Shown: one piece after another, positions 42,238 through 50,744 of the stretch
Numbering within the stretch: the first letter of the stretch is position 1
Layout of the letters: every line of letters begins with the position of its first letter
Origin: Actinomycetota bacterium
Lineage (GTDB): Bacteria; Actinomycetota; Thermoleophilia; Solirubrobacterales; 70-9
Length of the DNA stretch: 60,708 nucleotides
Assembly: GCA_005885405.1 (NCBI GenBank)
Contig: VAYN01000013.1
Coordinates: 181,594-242,301, forward strand
Direction: 5' to 3'
The notes under the pieces: model-generated
The model's input: only the letters and a program-made list of their open reading frames with translations
What the model was told of the DNA's origin: nothing
The model's database searches: none
Made by a program: the position numbers and the translations under genes

Positions 42238-43071
42238 TCAGGCGGCGGCGAAAGCGCGAATCTCGGCAGCCAGCGCCTCGGGCTGGTCCTCCGGGATCAG
42301 GGTGAAGCAGTCGGGCAGCTCGACGTAGCGGCTGTTCGGAAACGAGTCGGCGAGGGCGCGGCCGGCCTCGTTGGGCATCATCTTCCCCTCCTTGTCCCAG
42401 ACGACGAGGACGGGCTTCTGGAAGGACGGGAGCGCGGCGCTCGCCCGGGCGAGGTCGTGCTTACCGCGCATCGCGTCGCCGGCGTAGCGGCGCAGGTCGC
42501 GGCGGATCTCCTTTTTGCGCAGCGGCTCCATCCAGTCGCGCATCAGCTCGTCGGGGACGCCGCGCTTAGTCATCTGGCCGAAGACGAACGGGAGCTTCCG
42601 CAGCCGCGGCTGCAGCAGCAGGGAACGGGTGGCGACGTAGCCGCCGGGCAGCTTGGCTGAGAGCCAGGCGGCGAAGCCGGCGAGGCCGGGCGGGTAGTTG
42701 CCGGCGGTCTCGCAGGAGACCAGCACGAGCTTGCCGACCCGGTCCATCCCCCCGTCAGCGATCATCACCTGCGCCCCGCACCAATCGTTGAAGCAGAGGG
42801 TGACGCCGCGCAGGTCGGCGGCCTCGAGGAACTCAGTGACGATCCGTCCCATCCCGATCAGGCTGAGGTCGGCGTCGCGCCTCATCGGTTTCCAGTGCGC
42901 CCCGGTCGGCAGCGAAGGCGAGACGCATCGGAACTCCGGCGCCAGCTCGTCGATCACCTTGCGCCACTGCTTCCAGTCCATCAGCAGCCCGGGGATCATC
43001 ACCACGACCGGCCCGTCGCCACCCGTGTCCTGGTAGGCGATCCGCCCGGCGGTTACCTCTACTTCCGGCAC
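42238..43071 (-). CDS. alpha/beta-hydrolase with Asp nucleophile, inside the dcw cluster
   Basis: A 277-residue alpha/beta-hydrolase fold. VVVMIPGLLMDWKQW is the oxyanion region. The nucleophile elbow CFNDWCGAQ carries Asp96 instead of Ser, as in haloalkane dehalogenases and epoxide hydrolases. The C-terminal position where the catalytic His is expected reads LPDCFTLIPEDQPE with Thr257, so the usual triad is incomplete. An acid Asp is present in VVWDKEGKMMP. Substrate unknown. It sits 3 bp after mraY and 36 bp before murD in the same direction, an unusual insertion in the dcw order. It may be catalytically altered. Confidence 0.82.
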   Translation of the reverse strand: MPEVEVTAGRIAYQDTGGDGPVVVMIPGLLMDWKQWRKVIDELAPEFRCVSPSLPTGAHWKPMRRDADLSLIGMGRIVTEFLEAADLRGVTLCFNDWCGAQVMIADGGMDRVGKLVLVSCETAGNYPPGLAGFAAWLSAKLPGGYVATRSLLLQPRLRKLPFVFGQMTKRGVPDELMRDWMEPLRKKEIRRDLRRYAGDAMRGKHDLARASAALPSFQKPVLVVWDKEGKMMPNEAGRALADSFPNSRYVELPDCFTLIPEDQPEALAAEIRAFAAA

Positions 43072-43074
43072 CGC

Positions 43075-44049
43075 CTAGCTGCCGATCGACTGCTGGTAGA
43101 GGGTGAAGCCGATCCCCGAGCAGACGGCGGCGATGATCCAGAAGCGGAGCATGATCTTCGTCTCCGACCAGGCCATCATCTCGAAGTGGTGGTGGAGCGG
43201 CGCCATCAGGAGGACGCGGCGGCGGAAGGTTTTGAAAGCGAAGACCTGGAGCAAGACCGAGAGCGCCTCGATCACGAAGATTCCACCGATGATGATCAGC
43301 AGGACCTCGGTCTGGGTCATCACCGCCAGCGCCCCGATCGCTCCGCCGAGGCCGAGCGAGCCGGTGTCCCCCATGAAGATCGAGGCCGGGAAGGCGTTGT
43401 ACCAGAGGAATCCGATGCAGGCGCCGACCAGGCAGGCCGAGAGCAGCGCCAGGTTCTGCTGCTCGTTCGCAACGAAGGTGATCGCCGTGTAGGCGAGGAG
43501 GACGATCGCGCAGGAGCCTGCGGCGAGGCCGTCGAGGCCGTCGGTGAGGTTGACACCATTCGAAGTACCGGCGATCACGAGGAAGACGAGGACGAGGTAG
43601 AGCGCCGGGCCGAGGTCGATGCTGCCGTCGCCGATCCGGAAGTACAGGGTCGGCTCCAGCCCGACCTCGTGCCGCGCCACCCACCACAGCGCCAGCGCCA
43701 GCAGCAGTTGGCCGATCAGCTTCCAGCGTCCGGCGAGCCCGAGCGAGCGTCGTTTGACGATCTTGATGTAGTCGTCGGCGAAGCCGAGCGCGGCGCAGCC
43801 CATCGCCACCCCGAAGACGGCCAGGCTCTGGGCATCGCGGTCGGAGAGGACGAGGAAGGGGACGCAAATCGAAGCGAAGACGATCAGCCCGCCCATCGTC
43901 GGCGTCCCCGCCTTGGTGTGGTGCTCCTGCGGGCCGTCCTCGCGGATGTGTTGCCCGAACTCCTTCACCCGCAGGTATTCGATGAATTTCGGCCCGAGGA
44001 AGATGCAGATCAGCATCGCCGCCATCCCCGCGATCAGGACTTCGCCCAT
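43075..44049 (-). CDS. mraY: phospho-N-acetylmuramoyl-pentapeptide transferase
   Basis: Makes lipid I on undecaprenyl phosphate. The 324-residue, ten-helix protein has the family signatures TPTMGGL, GFADDYIKI (active-site Asp pair), NGVNLTDGLDGLA, NAFPASIFMGDTGSLGLGG and APLHHHFE. The ATG overlaps the murF stop by one base. Confidence 0.97.
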   Translation of the reverse strand: MGEVLIAGMAAMLICIFLGPKFIEYLRVKEFGQHIREDGPQEHHTKAGTPTMGGLIVFASICVPFLVLSDRDAQSLAVFGVAMGCAALGFADDYIKIVKRRSLGLAGRWKLIGQLLLALALWWVARHEVGLEPTLYFRIGDGSIDLGPALYLVLVFLVIAGTSNGVNLTDGLDGLAAGSCAIVLLAYTAITFVANEQQNLALLSACLVGACIGFLWYNAFPASIFMGDTGSLGLGGAIGALAVMTQTEVLLIIIGGIFVIEALSVLLQVFAFKTFRRRVLLMAPLHHHFEMMAWSETKIMLRFWIIAAVCSGIGFTLYQQSIGS

Positions 44050-45419
44050 CAGCCCTGCTCCGCGGCGACGAGTTCGGGGAGCTGCTCGGCGACGGCCTCC
44101 AGACCCGCGGAGCGCGAGCCCTTGACGAGGACGGCGTCGCCGGGCTCCAGCCGCTGCGCCAGCAGTTCGGCGGCCTCATCCGGGTCGGCGACGAGCTCGT
44201 CGGGGTCGTAGTCGCGGGCGGGAAGGCCGACGCCGATCACGAAATCGACTCCTGCGTCGCGGGCGTGCTCGCCGACCTCGCGGTGGTAGCCGGCCGAGCC
44301 CGGCCCGAGCTCGCCCATCTCGCCGAGGACGGCGACCGTCCGCTCGGCCCCGAGGCCGGCGAGATGGTCGAGCGCCGCGCGCATCGACACCGGGTTGGCG
44401 TTGTAGCAGTCGTTCACGAGGACGATTCCGCCGGGAAGCTCGAGCCGCTCACCGCGGAAGCGGCTGAATCCTATGCTCGCAGCGCGGTCGGCCATCCCGG
44501 CAAGGTCGGCGCCGAGGGCGACGCCGGCGGCGATCGCAGCGAGGGCATTGGTCAGGTTGTGCGCCTCGATGAAAGGAAAGTGGAAGGTCTGGGTGCCCAG
44601 CGGGGTCGAGATCGAGGCTTCGGTGACGCCGTCGACGACGTTCACCTCGCGCGCCTCAACGTCCCCGCCCGGACCGAAGCGCAGCAGCTTCGGCGCCCGC
44701 TCCAGGTGGGGCTCCAGCTCCCCGGCTTCGACCGGTGCGACGGCGGTGCCACCGGGCGGCAGGTCGTCGAGGATCTCTGCCTTCGCCGCGGCGATCGCCT
44801 CGACCGAGCCGAGCAGCTCGACGTGGACCGGGCCGACGTTGGTGATCACCGCCACCTCGGGCTCGGCGATCGCGGCAAGTTCCGCGATCTGTCCCTTTCC
44901 CCGCATCGCCATCTCCAGCACCAGCAGGTTGGTGTCCTCGGGCGCTTCGAGGATCGTCAGCGGCAACCCGATCTCGGTGTTGAGGTTCTCGCGGTTGGCG
45001 TGGACGCGGCCGGGCAGCAGCGCCCGCGAAATGTCCTTTACCGACGTCTTCCCGACTGAGCCGGTGACCCCGACCACGCGAGCCCCAAGCAAGCGCCGAT
45101 AGGCGCGAGCAAGCGCCTGCATTCCACCGAGCGCGTCCTCAACCACTAAGACCCAACCCCCGCGGCAGAGGTTTTGTGCCTCATCCGGCAACAAGCTCTG
45201 CCGCGCCTGTTGGTCCAGCACCGCACCCCAGGCTCCGGCCTCGATTGCGGCCGGAGCGAACTCGCCGCCGTTGCGGCTGGCGCCCTTGAGGCCGAAGAAG
45301 AGATCTCCCGGGCCCGCGTCGCCGGAGGCGATCACCGCGCGCCGCGGCGAACCCGGCTCGCCCTCCGCGACCACCTCGGCCCCCATCGCCGCGGCGATCT
45401 CCTGCGGCGTTAGTTTCAC
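44049..45419 (-). CDS. murF: UDP-MurNAc-tripeptide-D-alanyl-D-alanine ligase
   Basis: Adds D-Ala-D-Ala. The 456 residues contain GVTGSVGKTSVKDIS (P-loop), LNTEIGLPLTIL, LEMAMRGKGQI, TNVGPVHVELLGSVE and NDCYNANPVSMRAAL. The start overlaps the murE stop (GTGA). Confidence 0.96.
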   Translation of the reverse strand: MKLTPQEIAAAMGAEVVAEGEPGSPRRAVIASGDAGPGDLFFGLKGASRNGGEFAPAAIEAGAWGAVLDQQARQSLLPDEAQNLCRGGWVLVVEDALGGMQALARAYRRLLGARVVGVTGSVGKTSVKDISRALLPGRVHANRENLNTEIGLPLTILEAPEDTNLLVLEMAMRGKGQIAELAAIAEPEVAVITNVGPVHVELLGSVEAIAAAKAEILDDLPPGGTAVAPVEAGELEPHLERAPKLLRFGPGGDVEAREVNVVDGVTEASISTPLGTQTFHFPFIEAHNLTNALAAIAAGVALGADLAGMADRAASIGFSRFRGERLELPGGIVLVNDCYNANPVSMRAALDHLAGLGAERTVAVLGEMGELGPGSAGYHREVGEHARDAGVDFVIGVGLPARDYDPDELVADPDEAAELLAQRLEPGDAVLVKGSRSAGLEAVAEQLPELVAAEQG

Positions 45420-46861
45420 GCCGGGCTGCCCAGCTTCCAGAGCTCCTCGCGGGCGACCTCGCGGTCGTCGAAGGGGATCTTGCGCCCGTTCTCAAACTCC
45501 TGGCCCTGCTCGTGACCCTTGCCGGCGATGACGACGATGTCTCCCGGCTCGGCCCGCCCCAGCGCCAGCGCGATCGCGGCGCGACGGTCGACGACGACCT
45601 CGAGCTCGGCGGCGCCCTCGGCGCCGGACGCGACTTCGGCGACGATCGCCTCCGGGTCCTCGGAGCGCGGGTTGTCGGAGGTGATCACGGTCAGGTCGGA
45701 GAGTTCGGCACCCGCCCGCCCCATCTTCGGCCGCTTGTCGCGGTCGCGATCGCCGCCGGCACCGAAAACCGAGATCACCCTGCCCTCGCTGAGACGGCGG
45801 GCGGCTCGCAGCACGTTCTCCAGCGAGTCGGGCGTGTGGGCGTAGTCGACGAGAACGGTGAAGCCCTGGCCCTCGTCGATCGGCTCGAACCGTCCCGGCA
45901 CGCGGCCGGCGCGGGCGAGGCCGGCGGCGGCGATCTCCGAGCCGACCCCGATCGCCTCTGCGGCGGCGAAAGCGCCGAGGGCGTTGGCGACGTTGAAATG
46001 CCCCGGCAGCGCCGTCCGCAGGTCCATCTCGCCAACGCTGAAACGGGCGCCGCCGGCGTCGAAGGAGACGTCGCGGGCGCTGTAGTCGGCCTCGGCGCCC
46101 TCGGCGGAAAAGGTGACGCACTCGACTTCGCTGGCGAGCCGACGCCCGTAGGAGTCATCGACGTTGACGATCGCCGTCTTCGGCTCCATCTCGAAGAGCT
46201 TGCGCTTGGCGAGGAAGTAGTCCTCCATGTCCTTGTGGAAGTCAAGGTGGTCCTGGGTGAGGTTGGTGAAGATCGCCACCTCGAAGTGGATCGCGTCGGC
46301 CCGATGCAGGGTCATCGCGTGCGAAGAGACCTCCATCACGCAGGCCTCGTCGCCGCCCTCGAGCATCGCCCGGAAGGTCGCCTGCAGCTCGATCGCCTCC
46401 GGCGTCGTCCGCACCACTTCCTTCTCCACCCCGCCGACGACCTGCTTCACGGTCCCCAGCAACCCGCAGGGAAAGTTCGCCGCTTTGAGGATCTCCTGGA
46501 CGAGGAACGCCGTCGTCGTCTTCCCGTTCGTCCCCGTCACTCCGACCATCCGCAGCTCCGCCGTCGGGTCCCCCCAAAACCGAGCCGCCAAAGGCGCCAT
46601 CGCTGCCCGCGAGTCCCCGACCACGACCTGCGGCACATCTAGTTCCGTCAACTCCCGCTCCACAACCAGCGCCGCCGCACCTTCCTCCACCGCCCGAGCC
46701 CCGAACTCATGGCCGTCAGCCTTCTCCCCAACCACACAGAAGAAAAGCGTCCCAGGCTCCACCTTGCGGCTGTCATAAGCAAGGTCCTTCACCTCAACGG
46801 CGTCGTCCCCCACGACTCGAGCCCCGGGCAACTCCGCAACCAGCTCCGCCAGCCTCATCAT
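45416..46861 (-). CDS. murE: UDP-MurNAc-tripeptide synthetase, meso-diaminopimelate-adding type
   Basis: Adds the third stem residue. P-loop GTNGKTT (110-116), SSHAMTLHRADAIHF, and the substrate motif DNPR (396-399), the signature of meso-DAP-adding MurE (Lys-adding enzymes usually have DNPA). Thus the cell wall is inferred to contain meso-DAP. 481 residues. Two ATGs in tandem at the start; the second (46858) is as likely. It follows ftsI by 34 bp. Confidence 0.96.
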   Translation of the reverse strand: MMRLAELVAELPGARVVGDDAVEVKDLAYDSRKVEPGTLFFCVVGEKADGHEFGARAVEEGAAALVVERELTELDVPQVVVGDSRAAMAPLAARFWGDPTAELRMVGVTGTNGKTTTAFLVQEILKAANFPCGLLGTVKQVVGGVEKEVVRTTPEAIELQATFRAMLEGGDEACVMEVSSHAMTLHRADAIHFEVAIFTNLTQDHLDFHKDMEDYFLAKRKLFEMEPKTAIVNVDDSYGRRLASEVECVTFSAEGAEADYSARDVSFDAGGARFSVGEMDLRTALPGHFNVANALGAFAAAEAIGVGSEIAAAGLARAGRVPGRFEPIDEGQGFTVLVDYAHTPDSLENVLRAARRLSEGRVISVFGAGGDRDRDKRPKMGRAGAELSDLTVITSDNPRSEDPEAIVAEVASGAEGAAELEVVVDRRAAIALALGRAEPGDIVVIAGKGHEQGQEFENGRKIPFDDREVAREELWKLGSPA

Positions 46862-46890
46862 CTAGTGCCTGATTCTAGGAAGGGGGCCGG

Positions 46891-46910
46891 GTGCCTCATT
46901 CCTGAGGCAC
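46891..46910. repeat. hairpin at the ftsI stop codon
   Basis: GTGCCTCA-TTCC-TGAGGCAC, an 8-bp perfect stem with 4-nt loop, overlapping the ftsI TGA (46896-46898). A third GTGCCT copy lies at 46865. It may slow or partly stop transcription between ftsI and murE; no T-run follows. Confidence 0.4.
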
Positions 46911-48548
46911 GCCGAGGTAAGGCAGAGCGAATTCCGCGATCTGCCCGAACGCCGGCGCCGCCACCGACCCACCGTAAATTTCCCCCTGCGGCTCGTCGAC
47001 GATCACCGCCGCCAGCAGCCGCGGGTTCGCCGCCGGGGCAAAGCCGATGAAAGAAGCGACGAAATTCGTCTCCGAGTACCCCCCGTCTTCGGCCTTCTCG
47101 GCCGTTCCGGTCTTACCGGCGAGGGTGTAGCCAGGGACGCTGACCTCCGACGCGGTTCCGCCCGGTGCCAGCACGCCCTCGAGCATTTCCCGGATATCGG
47201 CCGCGTTCTGCGGCGAGATCACCCGCTTGCCCTTCGGCTCGTGCACCGGTTCGTCGCCGATCTGCTTGACCAGCTGCGGCGGCCGCAGCATCCCGCCATT
47301 GGCGATCGCGGTGTAGCCGGCGACCATCTGGATCGGCGTCACCGAGAGCCCCTGGCCCATCGCCTCGTTGCCGAGGGTCGAACCGGAGTATTCGTCGAGG
47401 TCGAGCAGCAGGCCCTGCTCCTCGGCCGGGTACTGGATCCCGGTCGGGCGACCGAAGCCGAAGCGGCGGATCCACTTGTCAAATTTCTCGGCGCCGACCT
47501 CGAGCCCGATCGTCGCCGCCCCCACGTTCGAGGAGTGGGCGAGGATCGTCGCCACGCTCATCGTTTCGGTTCCGCGCGGGTGCGAGTCTTCGATCGTCCG
47601 GTCGGCGACCTGGAGCACCGGCGGCAGGACAAATTCGGTTGCCGGCGTCACTTTCTTTTCCTCCAGCGCCGCGGCGACGGTGAAGGCCTTGAAGGTCGAG
47701 CCGGGCTCGTAGGTCATGCCGGTCGCCTTGTTGAGCAGGTCTTCGTTGCTGACTTCGGTTAGGTCGGCGGGGTTGACGGGTGGCCAATTGGCCATCGCCA
47801 GCACCTGCGAGGTGCGCGGGTCGACGACGATCGCCGTCGCCCCCTTCGGCGAATACGCTTCGCCGACGCCGGCGAGGGCCCGTTCGGTTTCCCGCTGGAT
47901 CAAGGGGTCGAGGGTGAGTTGAACGTCTTCGCCGTCCTCGGCTTCGTCGACGGTTTCCAGCCGGATCGGCTCACCGAGAGCGTCGTTGACAATTCGCCGC
48001 TCGCCGTCCTCGCCGCCGAGCACGTCTTCCTCGCCCGCCTCGAGGCCGGTCAGCCCCTCGTTTTCGGAGCCGACGGCGCCGATTACTTGGCCCGCCATCT
48101 CGCCCTGCGGGTAGGCGCGGCGGCTGTCGGGCAGCTGGCCGATCCCTTCGATGTCGAGCGCTTTGACCTTCGCCGCGGTGCCGAGGTCGGCTTTTTTCGC
48201 CAGGTAGGAGAAACCCCCTTCGGCGGTCAGCGCTTCCAGCACGTCGGCCTTGGGCTGATCGAGGATCGGAGCCAGGCGCGCCGCCGCGGCCGGCGGGTTT
48301 TTGACCTGGTAGGGGGTGGCGAAGATCGTCGCCGCGTCTTCGGAGGCGGCGAGCTTGTTGCCGCTGCGGTCGAGGAGGTCACCGCGCAACCCGGGAACGG
48401 TGACGACTTCGGTCTGCTGGTAGGACGCCTGCGAGGCGAGGCTCGCGCCCTGCACCCCCTGCAACCAGAAGGCCCGGCCGACGATGAGGAGGAAACAGAG
48501 GAGGAAGCCGCCGAAGAGAAGCCCGATCCGACGCTCGACTAAGCGCAT
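46896..48548 (-). CDS. ftsI: septal penicillin-binding protein (FtsI/PBP3-like transpeptidase)
   Basis: Cross-links septal peptidoglycan; a single N-terminal membrane helix (GLLFGGFLLCFLLIVGRAFWL). It has a PBP dimerisation domain (VPGLRGDLLDRSG...), then the transpeptidase: Ser284 in STFK (284-287), SSN (339-341) and KTG (479-481). 550 residues with no PASTA domains. It follows ftsL by 12 bp. Confidence 0.94.
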   Translation of the reverse strand: MRLVERRIGLLFGGFLLCFLLIVGRAFWLQGVQGASLASQASYQQTEVVTVPGLRGDLLDRSGNKLAASEDAATIFATPYQVKNPPAAAARLAPILDQPKADVLEALTAEGGFSYLAKKADLGTAAKVKALDIEGIGQLPDSRRAYPQGEMAGQVIGAVGSENEGLTGLEAGEEDVLGGEDGERRIVNDALGEPIRLETVDEAEDGEDVQLTLDPLIQRETERALAGVGEAYSPKGATAIVVDPRTSQVLAMANWPPVNPADLTEVSNEDLLNKATGMTYEPGSTFKAFTVAAALEEKKVTPATEFVLPPVLQVADRTIEDSHPRGTETMSVATILAHSSNVGAATIGLEVGAEKFDKWIRRFGFGRPTGIQYPAEEQGLLLDLDEYSGSTLGNEAMGQGLSVTPIQMVAGYTAIANGGMLRPPQLVKQIGDEPVHEPKGKRVISPQNAADIREMLEGVLAPGGTASEVSVPGYTLAGKTGTAEKAEDGGYSETNFVASFIGFAPAANPRLLAAVIVDEPQGEIYGGSVAAPAFGQIAEFALPYLGVPQE

Positions 48549-48560
48549 CGGCGGCGGAAC

Positions 48561-49085
48561 CTAGCCCCCGGCGGCCGCGAGACGGGCGGCGGCCGTGGCG
48601 AGGTCGGCGGGCTCGTACTCGATGACCTTCGGGTCTTCCGTAGTCGGCATCGCAAGCCCGGCCGAAGCGGCCTCGCCGCGGATACGGGCGGTGCTGTAGT
48701 GCTCGGCCTCGCGTCCCCCGAGCATCGAGTTCTCCTGTTCCAGCGCGGTGATCTGCTCGTCGATCTTGCCAGCCGAGGCGGCAAAGCTGAGGGTGGCGAC
48801 GTTGAGGGCGACGATGCCGACGAGGAGGACACCGAGGACACCGATCCAGGCGCGGCCGCGGGTCATCCGCACCATCAGGCTCGAATCAGGGAGCCCGCGG
48901 ACGGCGACGGCGGTGCGACCGGCCGCAACCGCGAGTTTGGGACGGGCGGTGGCAGGCGCGCGTTTCGGCGCCGGTTTGCGCGCCGGGGTCTGGCGCGCCG
49001 GCGCTTTGCGTTTCGGCGGTTTCGTCCGCGAGGGCGCGGGAGCCGGCGCGGCGGTGCTGCGGCGGGCGGGGGCGGCGACGGCCAT
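48561..49085 (-). CDS. ftsL: FtsL-like septum protein with long basic N-terminus
   Basis: Start at the ATG 49083-49085, sharing one base with the rsmH stop. The 174 residues have an Ala/Pro/Lys/Arg-rich cytoplasmic N-terminus (about 1-70), one membrane helix (AWIGVLGVLLVGIVALNVATLSF) and a short leucine-zipper-like coiled coil (IDEQITALEQENSMLGGREAE). This is the FtsL/DivIC layout at the FtsL position between rsmH and ftsI. Identification rests mainly on context and topology. Confidence 0.8.
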   Translation of the reverse strand: MAVAAPARRSTAAPAPAPSRTKPPKRKAPARQTPARKPAPKRAPATARPKLAVAAGRTAVAVRGLPDSSLMVRMTRGRAWIGVLGVLLVGIVALNVATLSFAASAGKIDEQITALEQENSMLGGREAEHYSTARIRGEAASAGLAMPTTEDPKVIEYEPADLATAAARLAAAGG

Positions 49086-50116
49086 CAGCCGGTCTCCCCC
49101 ACGGGCTGGGCCTCGGCGATCTTCCGCGCCGCCCGCAGGTGCGCCGAGCGCGAACGCGGGTTGCTCTCGGCCTCCTCCGGGCTCGGCGAGATCGCCCGCC
49201 GGGTCAGCAGTTCGGCCTCGGGCTCGTGGCCGCAGACGCAGACCGGAAGCTCGGGCGGACAGACGCAGCCGCGCGCCTTCTCGGCCAGGAACTGCTTCAC
49301 CGGCCGGTCCTCGAGCGAGTGGAAGGAGATCGCGGCGAAGCGGCCGCCGAGCTTCAGCTGCTGCCAAGCCAGCGGCAGCGCCTCGGCCAGCGCCTCGAGC
49401 TCGCCGTTGACGGCGATCCGGATCGCCTGGAAGCTGCGCTTGGCGGGGTGGCCGGCGCCAAAGCGAGCCGAGGCCGGCATTCCCGCCTTGATCGCTTCGA
49501 CCAGCTCACCGGTGGTCGCCAGCGGCCGGCGACGGACGATCTCGCGGGCGATTCCGCCGGCGTGTCGCTCCTCGCCGAAGCGGCGCAAAACTTTGGCAAT
49601 CCGCGCCTCGGGCCACTCGTTGACGAGGTTGGCGGCGGTGAACTCCTGCCGCGTGTCCATCCGCATGTCGAGCGGCGCGTCGTAGGAGTAGGAGAAGCCC
49701 CGCTCGCGCGCATCAACCTGCATCGAAGACATCCCCAGATCTACATAAACCATGTCTGGGCGTATCCCTTCGCCCTGCAAGGCGCGAAGTCCTGCTGCGA
49801 AGTCGCTGCTTATAAAGAGGGTCCGGCAGGGGACCTCGGCGGCGAAGCGGTTAAAGCGCTCCTTCGCGGCGGGGTCGCGGTCGATTCCGATCAGCGTCCC
49901 CGCCGGTCCGATCAGCTCGGCGACCTGGCGGGCGTGGCCGCCGCCGCCGAAGGTGCAGTCGACCGCGGTCTGCCCCGGCTCCGGCGCCAGCAGCGAGACC
50001 AGCTCCGGCGCGAGGACGGGCTCGTGCTCGCTCATGACCACCTCGACGGCTCGCAGCGCTGGCCTGTGGGTCGGCTCGACATATTCGATCTGCCTCGCAT
50101 TCAGTCTCATGATCAC
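49085..50116 (-). CDS. rsmH: 16S rRNA (cytosine-N4)-methyltransferase
   Basis: Methylates C1402 (N4) of 16S rRNA. Family motifs: VDCTFGGGGHARQVAELI, GIDRDPAAKERF, VYVDLGMSSMQVD, RGFSYSYDAPLDMRMD, and ISFHSLEDRPVKQFL. The GTG at 50114-50116 overlaps the mraZ stop (GTGA), the coupling used throughout the cluster, giving 343 residues. The ATG at 50033-50035 (MSEHEPVLAPELV) starts where the family usually starts (316 residues) and is an alternative. Confidence 0.94.
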   Translation of the reverse strand: MIMRLNARQIEYVEPTHRPALRAVEVVMSEHEPVLAPELVSLLAPEPGQTAVDCTFGGGGHARQVAELIGPAGTLIGIDRDPAAKERFNRFAAEVPCRTLFISSDFAAGLRALQGEGIRPDMVYVDLGMSSMQVDARERGFSYSYDAPLDMRMDTRQEFTAANLVNEWPEARIAKVLRRFGEERHAGGIAREIVRRRPLATTGELVEAIKAGMPASARFGAGHPAKRSFQAIRIAVNGELEALAEALPLAWQQLKLGGRFAAISFHSLEDRPVKQFLAEKARGCVCPPELPVCVCGHEPEAELLTRRAISPSPEEAESNPRSRSAHLRAARKIAEAQPVGETG

Positions 50117-50553
50117 GCGCTCCCGGCGGAAGCGAGGCCCTCGGCGATTTCGGGGGCGGCGGCGTCGAGCTCTTCCTCCTGCTTGGCCCAGGCGTCCGCG
50201 TTCCAGATCTCCAGGTACTCACCGGCGCCGATGACGACGCAGTTGCCGTCGAGGCCGGCGTGCTCGATCAGCGGCTTGGGGACGCGGATGCGGCCGGCGG
50301 AGTCGAGCTTCTCGTCAAAGGAGCCGCCATGAAAGCGGCGGCGCAGCGCCCGGGCGTCGCGGCCGAAGGGGCTGTGGGGCGAGAGGAAGCGGTCGGAGAG
50401 CTGCTCGAACTCGCTGGTCGTGTGCACCCAGACGCAGGGGTCGAAGCCCTTGGAGAGAACGATTCCGTCAGCCAGCGAGGCTCGAAAGCGAGAAGGAACC
50501 GTAAGCCGGTCCTTGGAATCGAGGCTGTGCTCGTAGAGACCCCTGAACGCCAC
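50113..50553 (-). CDS. mraZ: transcriptional regulator MraZ
   Basis: First gene of the dcw operon; a double SpoVT/AbrB-fold protein that represses its own operon by binding repeats in its promoter. The 146 residues hold FRGLYEHSLDSKDRLTVPSRFR and, in the second repeat, DEKLDSAGRIRVPKPLIEHAGL. GTG start with AAAGGA about 10 nt upstream. Its boxes are visible at 50656-50679. Confidence 0.95.
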   Translation of the reverse strand: MAFRGLYEHSLDSKDRLTVPSRFRASLADGIVLSKGFDPCVWVHTTSEFEQLSDRFLSPHSPFGRDARALRRRFHGGSFDEKLDSAGRIRVPKPLIEHAGLDGNCVVIGAGEYLEIWNADAWAKQEEELDAAAPEIAEGLASAGSA

Positions 50554-50594
50554 TGCGGCGGTGTCCTTTCTGAGCGGGAGGGCTGAAAAGAGTT

Positions 50595-50637
50595 GGACCG
50601 GAGTGATGAGGTGGGAGGAGCCTCACCACCCCGGTCC
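50595..50637. promoter_or_regulatory. 17-bp stem-loop in the mraZ 5' leader
   Basis: Arms 50595-50611 and 50621-50637 pair over 17 positions (two G-U on the minus strand), 9-nt loop. It lies in the ~100-nt leader between the promoter and mraZ. CTCTTTT follows on the sense strand, so it may be an attenuator or weak terminator controlling dcw transcription. Confidence 0.55.
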
Positions 50638-50655
50638 TGGGCTTCAACTCGATCG

Positions 50656-50679
50656 CCACAATAACCCACTGTCCCCCAC
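50656..50679 (-). promoter_or_regulatory. MraZ boxes: three GTGG repeats at 10-bp spacing
   Basis: GTGG occurs at 50676-50679, 50666-50669 and 50656-50659 on the minus strand, exactly 10 bp apart (GTGGG-N5-GTGGG-N5-GTGGC). This matches the known direct-repeat layout bound by MraZ. They overlap the spacer and -10 of the promoter, suited to repression. Confidence 0.8.
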
Positions 50680-50686
50680 TTTGCAA
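50658..50686 (-). promoter_or_regulatory. mraZ / dcw operon promoter
   Basis: -35 TTGCAA (50681-50686), 17-bp spacer, -10 TATTGT (50658-50663) on the minus strand. A second TTGCAA lies 18 bp further upstream. The promoter overlaps the MraZ boxes. Confidence 0.75.
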
Positions 50687-50744
50687 CACGATCCCCCTTT
50701 GCAACCCCGTTTGCATCCGCCTGCCTGCGCGGTAGGTTGCGCCC

